Assembly (NCBI GenBank): GCA_028707375.1 | Contig: JAQWCB010000046.1 | Span: 1-7,203 of the forward strand | Origin: Bacilli bacterium | GTDB taxonomy: Bacteria; Bacillota_I; Bacilli_A; RFN20; CAG-288 | Direction of reading: 5' to 3' | Length of the DNA: 7,203 nt | Part shown: piece by piece, positions 1 through 5,694 of the stretch | How positions within the stretch are numbered: position 1 is the stretch's first letter | How the letters are laid out: each line of letters begins with the position of its first letter | Translations under genes and position numbers: made by a program | The notes under the pieces: generated by a model | Databases searched by the model: none | What the model was told of the DNA's origin: nothing | What the model saw: only the letters and a program-made list of their open reading frames with translations

Positions 1-398
1 ATAGCTTCCGATTCATATTGGGCCCCAATGCCAGCGAGATATTCGCGCTCGGCCTCCGGAATTCCCAATTTTTCAAAAGTATCTTTCACCTGTTGAGGAA
101 CATCGTCCCACGACTGCGATGACTTATTCATCAGGCGCGTAAAATATGTATAGTCTTGAAAGTCCATAAAAGACAGATCCGGACCAAAAGTAGGCTGGTG
201 GTGATGAAAGAATTCTTTTAACGATTTAAGTCGATACTCTCGCATCCAATCAGGTTCCTTTTTCATATCCGATATTAAATTTACCGTCTCTTCATTTAGG
301 CCTTTCGGCGTTTTATAAATGGAGAGGTCATCATTTTTAAATTTGTCATTAATATGAGCAAAATCAAGAGCAGATGGTTCTTTTTTTTCATTAGCCAT
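1..398 (-). CDS. sufB: SufB, Fe-S cluster scaffold subunit (N-terminal part, cut by window edge)
   Basis: SufB is the main scaffold of the cytoplasmic SufBCD complex, on which Fe-S clusters are built from sulfur delivered by SufS/SufU. Only the first 132 codons are present; the reading frame is open to the left edge with no stop. The translation starts MANEKKEPSALDF and carries the usual SufB N-terminal features: a TPKGLNEETV segment, KKEPDWMREYRLKSL (about residues 47-61), SWDDVP, and KLGIPEAEREYLAGIGAQYESEA at the edge. These resemble the family pattern in which a conserved GIPEAE...LAG..AQYESE stretch leads into the beta-helix core. The ATG at 398-396 is preceded by AGGAGG at 414-409 with a 10-base spacer, and lies 2 bases after the sufU stop. 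A run of eight A residues (381-388) falls in codons 4-6, but the frame reads through intact. The catalytic core and later cysteines lie outside the window. It is last in this stretch of the operon; whether another gene follows cannot be seen. Confidence 0.96.
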   Translation of the reverse strand, partial: MANEKKEPSALDFAHINDKFKNDDLSIYKTPKGLNEETVNLISDMKKEPDWMREYRLKSLKEFFHHHQPTFGPDLSFMDFQDYTYFTRLMNKSSQSWDDVPQQVKDTFEKLGIPEAEREYLAGIGAQYESEA

Positions 399-400
399 AA

Positions 401-853
401 CTATTCATCCTCCTCTTTTTTTCCTTCGAGCAAATCTTTTAATCCGCGCCAACCGATAGTGGCACAGCCGATGCGCGAAGGTTGTCTATTCGTATTGATA
501 AAGGCGATTGCTTCTCCCAAAGCCTCTTCATCAAAAGGCTCAGCCTGAAGCATCTTATTGTAATTATCAATAATGTATTCAACTTCCTTTTTGGTTTTTC
601 CCTTAACTAACTCGGACATGATTGAGGTTGCCGCTGTGGATATTGCACATCCTACACCATGCCAAAGACAATCGACAACAATATCGTTTTCATAAAGAAT
701 TTGGATATAGATGTCATCGACACAACTCGATGATTTCATGTGAATCGTTAAATAGCGCGGATCATCCGTAGCTCTTTTATTTCGCGGTGATTGATAGTGG
801 TCCATAATGATGTTTCTCAACATCATGGGATCATCTTTAATTGAAAAAGGCAT
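401..853 (-). CDS. sufU: SufU, zinc-dependent sulfur acceptor for SufS
   Basis: SufU accepts persulfide sulfur from SufS and passes it to the SufBCD scaffold in Gram-positive bacteria. At 150 residues it has the usual family length. Visible landmarks are IIMDHYQSPRNK (15-26), the first ligand loop SSSCVDD with Cys44 and Asp46, GVGCAIST with Cys69, and RIGCATIGW with Cys130. These match the Cys/Asp/Cys/Cys zinc site known for B. subtilis SufU. About 60 residues separate Cys69 from Cys130, the long spacing that distinguishes SufU from IscU. The odd point is Val45: the first loop is normally Cys-Gly-Asp but here reads Cys-Val-Asp. An extra Cys62 is also present. The ATG at 853 lies inside the end of sufS (17-base overlap, different frame) and has AAGGAGG at 871-865 with an 11-base spacer. 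The later Met10 and Met11 would drop conserved N-terminal sequence less cleanly and are not preferred. The gene is probably translationally coupled to sufS upstream and sufB downstream. Confidence 0.95.
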   Translation of the reverse strand: MPFSIKDDPMMLRNIIMDHYQSPRNKRATDDPRYLTIHMKSSSCVDDIYIQILYENDIVVDCLWHGVGCAISTAATSIMSELVKGKTKKEVEYIIDNYNKMLQAEPFDEEALGEAIAFINTNRQPSRIGCATIGWRGLKDLLEGKKEEDE

Positions 854-2075
854 CTAAGAAATTTCCTCCTTCCCCGCAACTCGCACAAGCCTCAACAAAC
901 TGTTGAACATCTTCCTTAGTATTGTATAGATATAAACTTGCCCGAACAGTCGCATCAGCACCCAAAAAGGATAAGAGAATCTGAGCGCAGTGATTGCCAG
1001 AACGAACAGCAATTCCCTTGTAACTCAAATATGAAGCAGCATCTTGAGCGAACACCTTATCGATATTAAAGGTAACAATTCCACTCTCCGCCTTCTCGTT
1101 ATATATCTTAACATTAGGCAACTTTTTCAAGCCGGTTATCATCAACTTTCTCAACTCATTTTCATGATTGCGAATATTGTCCATTCCAATATTGTCAAGA
1201 TAGTCGCAAGCAGCCGCCAGTCCGAGCGCTCCCGAAAGGTTCTGCGTTCCAGCTTCAAATTTGATAGGGGGAATGCGATATGCCACATCACCGCAAGTAT
1301 CAAAGCGCGAACTCATCCCACCACCCGACATCAGAGGTTTCATCTTTTTAAGCAATTCATATTTGCCATACATGACGCCAATACCGGTTGGACCTAACAT
1401 CTTATGTCCGGAAAAAGCTAAAAAGTCACAATCTAAATCCTTCACATCAACTTTCATGTGCGGTACTGACTGGGCACCGTCAACAACAAATAGACATCCG
1501 TGCTCGTGAGCGACTTTGGCAAAGGACTTAACATCGACCACATAACCGAGAACATTGGTTACTTGAGCCAAAGAAATAATTTTAGTACGCGGAGTAATGG
1601 CCTTCTTTAGATTTTCTAAAGTCAGCCTTCCTTCCGAAGTTAAATTGATATAGGTAATTTTAGCGTGGCGCTGCTCAGCCACGGAAAACCACGGCAAAAC
1701 ATTGGAAGCGTGTTCCGCTTCCGAAAGCAATATTTCATCATTTTCCTTTAAGATCGGAGCCAAGCCATACGCTATCGAATTGAGCGACATTGAAGCCCCG
1801 GCCGTAAAAGCAATTTCATTGGTTTCCGCATTGATGAATTTAGCTACCCGCGCCCGAGCCGCCTCATATTTTACATCCACCGTGTGAGCAATCTCATAAT
1901 CACCGCGGTGTGAATTAGCACAAAAGAATTTGTAATATTCATCAGCTGCATCGATTACTTGCTGCGGTTTAAAAGTTGTTGCGGCATTATCAAAATAAAC
2001 CAAAGAATGATTTGACATGGTCGGAACATTTTGATACATCGGGAAATCTTTGCGTATTTTTTTGATATCAATCAT
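837..2075 (-). CDS. sufS: SufS, group II cysteine desulfurase
   Basis: SufS is a PLP-dependent cytoplasmic enzyme that converts L-cysteine to L-alanine, holding the sulfur as a persulfide for SufU. At 412 residues it is full length for the family. Landmarks run in order: YFDNAATT (27-34), SHRGDYEIAH (55-64), EAEHASNVLPW with His122 that stacks on PLP, VTNVLG (172-177), VVDGAQSVPH with Asp199, AFSGHKMLGPTGIGVMYGK with the Schiff-base Lys225, FEAGTQN (273-279), and SGNHCAQ with the persulfide-carrying Cys363. Arg378 in TVRASLYLYNT matches the substrate-carboxylate arginine. The region around Cys363 reads RSGNHCAQ rather than the more common RAGHHCAQ. The C-terminus carries an unusual CASCGEGG stretch (397-404) before FLDAFFN. 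The ATG at 2075 overlaps the sufD TGA by 8 bases and is preceded by AAGGGG at 2089-2084. Confidence 0.97.
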   Translation of the reverse strand: MIDIKKIRKDFPMYQNVPTMSNHSLVYFDNAATTFKPQQVIDAADEYYKFFCANSHRGDYEIAHTVDVKYEAARARVAKFINAETNEIAFTAGASMSLNSIAYGLAPILKENDEILLSEAEHASNVLPWFSVAEQRHAKITYINLTSEGRLTLENLKKAITPRTKIISLAQVTNVLGYVVDVKSFAKVAHEHGCLFVVDGAQSVPHMKVDVKDLDCDFLAFSGHKMLGPTGIGVMYGKYELLKKMKPLMSGGGMSSRFDTCGDVAYRIPPIKFEAGTQNLSGALGLAAACDYLDNIGMDNIRNHENELRKLMITGLKKLPNVKIYNEKAESGIVTFNIDKVFAQDAASYLSYKGIAVRSGNHCAQILLSFLGADATVRASLYLYNTKEDVQQFVEACASCGEGGNFLDAFFN

Positions 2076-2823
2076 CTATAAATCCCCTTTCTTCAACATA
2101 TCCGAGCAAACGGTTGCGAATATTAGTATCACTTATTTCCATAACAAATGGTTTCAGATAACCAACAGTCAATAACGAAGTGGCTTCCTTTTTGGTTAAG
2201 CCACGCGACATCAAATAGAATAAACTGGCATCGGGAACCTTGCCTAAGGCAGCCCCGTGAGACGCTACCACATCATTTTCATCAATATTTAGAATAGGTG
2301 AAACTTCGGCTTTGCCGCGAGTAGATAAATCAGCGATTCGACCTTCCTGGCGAGTCTTGGCTTTGATTGAGCCTTTGAAAATATCGGAAGTGCCCAAAAA
2401 GTGCAATTCCGCTTCATCGGTCAACACTCCGGCCATCTTCACAAAACTTGTCGTGTGTGGGTCAAGGTGAAATACGTGAAAATTATAAACTTTTTTGGCG
2501 TGTCCACTGCTGGTAACTGCCACTTTGTAAGTCGCTTTTGAGCCCTCTTGCAAATCGGAGTGAAGGTCAACATTGATATCTTCCTTATTAAAGTCTACCA
2601 TTACCACTTCCAAATGAGCATTCTTGCGCAAATCGATTCGCCCATCGATCGAGGCCGAACACACAGGGTTTTTGATACGAATTATCTCGAGGCGCAAGGA
2701 AGCATTTTCTTTAACAACAATATCAAAATGTAATGGTCCGCAAGTTACATCGACACCGTATGTCTCGCAACCCTGAACTTCAAGACGAATTTGATTGATG
2801 CTATTTGCCACTAATTCTTTCAT
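2068..2823 (-). CDS. sufD: SufD, short form, SufBCD complex subunit
   Basis: SufD is the SufB paralogue that pairs with SufB and binds SufC in the cytoplasmic scaffold complex, where it is implicated in iron entry. This protein has only 251 residues, whereas SufD from E. coli or B. subtilis has more than 400, so the N-terminal helical domain and part of the beta-helix are missing. The kept part is diagnostic: repeated short beta strands from about 30 to 185, then NIDENDVVASHGAALGKV (179-196) with His189, and LFYLMSRGLTKKEA (201-214), the SufC-contacting helical region shared by SufB and SufD. The E. coli Cys358 position is Ala187 here, while the neighbouring histidine (E. coli His360) is kept as His189. 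No frameshift is evident: start and stop both fit the operon, with the sufC stop and sufD start sharing one base (TAATG), an SD-like AAGGCGG at 2837-2831, and an 8-base overlap with sufS. SufD rather than a second SufB is supported by SHGAALG and by the separate sufB in the operon. Confidence 0.92.
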   Translation of the reverse strand: MKELVANSINQIRLEVQGCETYGVDVTCGPLHFDIVVKENASLRLEIIRIKNPVCSASIDGRIDLRKNAHLEVVMVDFNKEDINVDLHSDLQEGSKATYKVAVTSSGHAKKVYNFHVFHLDPHTTSFVKMAGVLTDEAELHFLGTSDIFKGSIKAKTRQEGRIADLSTRGKAEVSPILNIDENDVVASHGAALGKVPDASLFYLMSRGLTKKEATSLLTVGYLKPFVMEISDTNIRNRLLGYVEERGFIDD

Positions 2824-3635
2824 TATTTTACCGCCTTATTACGAGCGCAGCTTTCCAAAACGATAGGTTTGTCTTCTTCCTTTTTAATAGATATTCCTAA
2901 TTCACGTCTAATCCACTCATATCCTTGCTTGTCAACTTTATCAATTATATCTACTCCGCCATCAACAACAATCTTACCATCGACCATCACAGCGGCACGA
3001 GTCGGATTAATCAATGAATAAAGGCGAGCGTAATGCGAGATAACAATAAACGAAGAACCTTTCGTGATCTGTTTAGATATCGCCTTACCGATAAGTTGTA
3101 AAGCATCGACATCTAGGCCCGAATCAATTTCATCTAGCAGGACTAATCCCGGATTCAAAAGGAGCATTTGTAAAATTTCATTGCGCTTTTTTTCACCGCC
3201 GGAAAATCCCTCATTCAAGTGACGAGTATTCATATCTTCCGAAAGATTAACCTCTTGATAAGCTTCCTTCAGTTTGTTATAAAAATCAAATAACTTAATG
3301 TTGCTTTCGCGATGCGAATTAATGATTTGCTTAAAGAAATCCATATTCTCAACACCAGAAACCTCCGGAGGATTTTGGAAAGCCATAAAGATTCCCTTCT
3401 TTGATCGTTCATCAACTGACATTAAAGTAATATCTTCACCATCGGCTAAAATGCTACCTGAAGTTATCTTGTATCGCGGGTGCCCCATAATGGCGTTAAA
3501 AAGTGTCGATTTTCCATGGCCATTAGGTCCCAAAAGTGCCAAGACATCGCCTTGATTAAACACGAGGTTAACCCCTTTTAATATTTCTTTTCCTTCAACT
3601 GATACATGAAGGTTTTTAATTACTAATTGTTTCAT
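2823..3635 (-). CDS. sufC: SufC, ABC-type ATPase of the SUF system
   Basis: SufC is the cytoplasmic ATPase of the SufBCD complex; ATP binding by SufC subunits drives the conformational change needed for cluster assembly. With the preferred start the protein has 270 residues. Motifs in order: Walker A GPNGHGKST (36-44, Lys42), Q-loop Gln87 in FQNPPEVSGV, ABC signature FSGGEKKR (144-151), Walker B LVLLDEIDSGLD (164-175, Glu169) and H-loop His201 in VISHY. The FQNPPEV and FSGGEKKRNEI segments are typical of SufC rather than of transporter ATPases. The C-terminus carries a lysine/glutamate-rich tail of about 20 residues (251-270), so it is slightly longer than E. coli SufC (248). An ATG at 3644 lies three codons upstream, but it sits only 1 base after the AAAGGTG ribosome binding site (3652-3646). 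The ATG at 3635 has a 10-base spacer and is chosen. It is the first gene of the operon. Confidence 0.97.
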   Translation of the reverse strand: MKQLVIKNLHVSVEGKEILKGVNLVFNQGDVLALLGPNGHGKSTLFNAIMGHPRYKITSGSILADGEDITLMSVDERSKKGIFMAFQNPPEVSGVENMDFFKQIINSHRESNIKLFDFYNKLKEAYQEVNLSEDMNTRHLNEGFSGGEKKRNEILQMLLLNPGLVLLDEIDSGLDVDALQLIGKAISKQITKGSSFIVISHYARLYSLINPTRAAVMVDGKIVVDGGVDIIDKVDKQGYEWIRRELGISIKKEEDKPIVLESCARNKAVK

Positions 3636-3645
3636 TGTCTTCATT

Positions 3646-3652
3646 CACCTTT
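3646..3652 (-). promoter_or_regulatory. sufC ribosome binding site, decides the start
   Basis: On the minus strand AAAGGTG lies 10 bases before the ATG at 3635 and only 1 base before the ATG at 3644. Normal Shine-Dalgarno spacing therefore selects the inner ATG, giving a protein starting MKQLVIKNL, as usual for SufC. Confidence 0.75.
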
Positions 3653-3657
3653 CGATA

Positions 3658-3663
3658 AGTATA
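3658..3663 (-). promoter_or_regulatory. Possible -10 box of the suf operon promoter
   Basis: Read leftward, TATACT matches the sigma-A -10 consensus at five of six positions. No good -35 lies at 17 bases: the nearest candidate is TTGTAA at 3690-3685 with a long 21-base spacer. Transcription would start near 3651, leaving a leader of only about 16 bases with the sufC ribosome binding site at its very 5' end. The true promoter could lie further upstream. Confidence 0.3.
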
Positions 3664-3769
3664 CTACATAAATCCACATATATATTACAAGCAAAAACAC
3701 CTATAAATATTGCCAGTTGGATCGATATGATCAATCGTTTTTTTCCTAATTTTTTTCATTATTCGAAAA

Positions 3770-3782
3770 AGCGATTATCGCT
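3770..3782. repeat. 13-base perfect inverted repeat, operator candidate
   Basis: AGCGAT and ATCGCT flank a single central T, giving two perfect six-base half sites. It is the most GC-rich patch of an otherwise AT-rich spacer and lies between the divergent genes, about 80 bases upstream of the rightward -35. The arms are too short and no T run follows directly, so a terminator is unlikely. The role as a regulator binding site is inference. Confidence 0.4.
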
Positions 3783-3862
3783 GTAATTAACCAGTACTAA
3801 TTTTATCACATCACCAACGCATTTTTAAATACAAACTTATATTATCTTATTATTGTTTTCTC

Positions 3863-3891
3863 TTGAAAAATAGGCCTTTTTATAATATTAT
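3863..3891 (+). promoter_or_regulatory. Sigma-A-type promoter for the lipoprotein genes
   Basis: TTGAAA (3863-3868) and TATTAT (3886-3891) are separated by an ideal 17 bases; each matches its consensus at five of six positions. A perfect TATAAT at 3881-3886 overlaps but would give only a 12-base spacer. Transcription would begin near 3898, leaving a leader of about 22 bases that just contains the ribosome binding site. Both lipoprotein genes are probably transcribed from here. Confidence 0.7.
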
Positions 3892-3906
3892 TAATTAGTT
3901 GATACT

Positions 3907-3913
3907 AAGGAGG
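3907..3913 (+). promoter_or_regulatory. Ribosome binding site of the first lipoprotein gene
   Basis: AAGGAGG lies 6 bases before the ATG at 3920. This rules out the in-frame TTG at 3899, which precedes the site and would put an unlikely extra ILRRKF peptide in front of the signal sequence. Confidence 0.85.
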
Positions 3914-3919
3914 AAGTTT

Positions 3920-5692
3920 ATGAACAAACGTTTAGCCACGCTATCGCTTGTATCTCTTTTAGCCGTAGGTTCTTTAACCGCTTGTGGCGAAGGGTACAAT
4001 TACGAAGACGGCATTATGCTTTATATAAATGGACAAGCATATACGACTGATGATTTATTTGGAGAAAGTTACGGTCCTGATACCGCTACGGGCATCAAGG
4101 CGATATATGATGTAATTAATGAAGCTATCATTGAAGCGGATATTCCCACAACGGATACGATGACCCAAATTGTTAATAATTCAATCGAGGATTTCTATGA
4201 CAAATGTGAGGATACTGCTAATACCAATGGAACCACCAAAAGTGAAGAAGTTGAAAATTCATTAGACGATTTAGGTTTCAAGGATATTGATGAACTGCGC
4301 GACAGTTACTATCTAAAAGAAAAGCAAACAAAAGCAGAAGATGAATATTACAGCAATGACAGATATGAGACCGATTTTATTCCCTCCTTTGTTGCTGATA
4401 CTGCTCCATATCACATCAAGCATATTCTTGTTAAAGTTGATGCTTCTTCCAGTGAACGTTATCACGCTGTAATCTCGGAAGATGATGCCAAGGATCTTTC
4501 TAACGTAGTTGAAAGATTGGCAACAGGTGAAGATTTTGGCGTTGTCGCCCAAACTAAATCTGAAGATGATGGCTCTGCTAAAAACTTTGGTGATACAGGA
4601 ATTATGTCGACTAAAACAAATTTTGTATCAGAATTTAAATATGGCGTATATACTTACGATGCAATGTTCAATCCCGATTTAGATGCTACTGCTCGTCAAA
4701 AGGTTGTCGACAAAACATTTGCCACCGATGCTGATACTGTAGCCAAATATCAAAACACCATTGGCGGAAAGGCCTATGGTATTCCTTATTCCGCAGTTAA
4801 AGAACTAGATCACTATGCTGATGTTACCACGGCAGCTGATGGACAAGCGGTAAAGGATGCCGAAGATTACAATTATCCGCGAAACATTATTTTCAATAAT
4901 TATTTTAACAACCACTCGTTATCCTTTGTGTTCTTAGATGAGAATACAGCGGCTTCTGACGAATACTATAACTCCGATGATTACAATGAAGCGGAAGCAA
5001 GTGGAAGATTCAAGACTGTCAGTGGAATTTCTGATAAATTAGAAGAATTTGGAGCTGATTCTACCGGATACTATTCAACCTTGAAAGACATTGATACTTC
5101 AAAGAAAGTTTTATGCGATGAAAAGGGACGTCCTATTTTAGTGACAAGAGCTGGTACTGGATCAGGTGATTCAGGTTATCAGGGAATTCACTTCATCGTT
5201 GCACAGAAGGATCCTTTTACCGCCACTGATGAAGAACTTCAAGCCTACTACACTTTGGAGACTCCATCGACTACCAGTTCATCTTCGGAAGAACCAACTT
5301 ACATCAATTTCCTTGATTCAACCAATAAAGATATCTACACCCAACGTGTTGAAAATATAAAAACTGCAGTCAAAGCTATGGATTCCAACTTCTCTTTCCG
5401 TCAATTTGAATATTACCTAAATGAGGCCATTGATGAACATGGTTTAGCCATGAGCGATGAACTCGAGAAAGATATCAATAATTATATTGATACAACTAGA
5501 GCCAGCACTGAAGAATCTGAAGAAAGATCCTATAATGAAAGTTGGCAAAAATATTTGAACATTCTTCAACTTTATAATGAATATGCTTATCGAATCATTC
5601 CTGTTGATGAAGGAATAAATGCCTTCAATAGCAATAAGATTGAAGATTTCAATAATGCTAGAGCTGCACTTAAGTCTGGGGAGGATAAATAA
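3920..5692 (+). CDS. PrsA/SurA-type parvulin foldase lipoprotein with an enlarged domain
   Basis: Likely an extracytoplasmic peptidyl-prolyl cis-trans isomerase that helps secreted proteins fold at the outer face of the membrane. The 590-residue product starts with a lipoprotein signal: MNKR, a hydrophobic core, then lipobox LTAC with Cys22 as the lipid-modified residue. A helical SurA_N-like region follows (about 30-160). The parvulin N-terminal half begins with YHIKHILV (164-171, His168), then a helix with ATGEDFGVVA (201-210) and SEDDGSAKNFGDTG (214-227), close to the family SED..SA..GGDLG motif. The expected closing strand with its histidine is not found nearby; the best match is YQGIHFIV (420-427, His424), about 200 residues later. 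PrsA proteins are usually near 290 residues, so this one is about twice the length. A Ser/Thr-rich linker (449-456) and a charged helical C-terminus follow. Residues matching PrsA catalytic positions (His168, Asp216, His424) are kept, so activity is plausible. The assignment to parvulin is strong for 164-227 and inferred for the rest. Confidence 0.82.
   Translation: MNKRLATLSLVSLLAVGSLTACGEGYNYEDGIMLYINGQAYTTDDLFGESYGPDTATGIKAIYDVINEAIIEADIPTTDTMTQIVNNSIEDFYDKCEDTANTNGTTKSEEVENSLDDLGFKDIDELRDSYYLKEKQTKAEDEYYSNDRYETDFIPSFVADTAPYHIKHILVKVDASSSERYHAVISEDDAKDLSNVVERLATGEDFGVVAQTKSEDDGSAKNFGDTGIMSTKTNFVSEFKYGVYTYDAMFNPDLDATARQKVVDKTFATDADTVAKYQNTIGGKAYGIPYSAVKELDHYADVTTAADGQAVKDAEDYNYPRNIIFNNYFNNHSLSFVFLDENTAASDEYYNSDDYNEAEASGRFKTVSGISDKLEEFGADSTGYYSTLKDIDTSKKVLCDEKGRPILVTRAGTGSGDSGYQGIHFIVAQKDPFTATDEELQAYYTLETPSTTSSSSEEPTYINFLDSTNKDIYTQRVENIKTAVKAMDSNFSFRQFEYYLNEAIDEHGLAMSDELEKDINNYIDTTRASTEESEERSYNESWQKYLNILQLYNEYAYRIIPVDEGINAFNSNKIEDFNNARAALKSGEDK
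5678..5684 (+). promoter_or_regulatory. Ribosome binding site of the second lipoprotein gene
   Basis: GGGGAGG lies inside the last codons of the upstream gene, 10 bases before the ATG at 5695. This placement supports coupled translation of the two lipoproteins from one transcript. Confidence 0.75.
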
Positions 5693-5694
5693 TT

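Larger units (their letters stand above)
3636..3919. other. Divergent AT-rich intergenic region between suf operon and lipoprotein genes
   Basis: This 284-base stretch separates the leftward suf operon from the rightward lipoprotein genes and holds no plausible gene. It must contain promoters for both directions. Visible elements are a good rightward promoter (3863-3891), a weak leftward -10-like box (3658-3663), two seven-base T tracts (3738-3744 and 3750-3756), and a 13-base inverted repeat (3770-3782). No known riboswitch structure or T-box was recognised in it. Control by an iron- or Fe-S-sensing regulator is possible but no such site was identified. Confidence 0.8.

Noticed and set aside
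381..388. Run of eight A residues early in sufB as a possible slippage or frameshift site
   Set aside because: The frame before and after the run gives continuous SufB sequence with the correct start, so there is no sign of a programmed or accidental shift.
1044..1397. Rightward open frame of 117 codons inside sufS
   Set aside because: It lies wholly opposite well-conserved sufS sequence and has no recognisable protein features; it is a shadow of that gene. The other short frames opposite sufU, sufD, sufC and the lipoproteins are the same.
2068..2823. sufD as a pseudogene
   Set aside because: The frame is complete, the start and stop are tightly fitted to neighbouring genes, and the key C-terminal motifs are intact, so a natural short form is more likely.
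3720..3744. Hairpin-like GATCGAT/ATCAATC followed by seven T residues, resembling a rightward terminator
   Set aside because: The stem is only seven pairs with a C-A mismatch in the rightward RNA, and no rightward gene ends here. It is too weak to call.
3899..3919. Upstream TTG start for the first lipoprotein gene
   Set aside because: It precedes the AAGGAGG ribosome binding site and lies at the predicted transcription start; the ATG at 3920 has ideal spacing and gives a clean lipoprotein signal.
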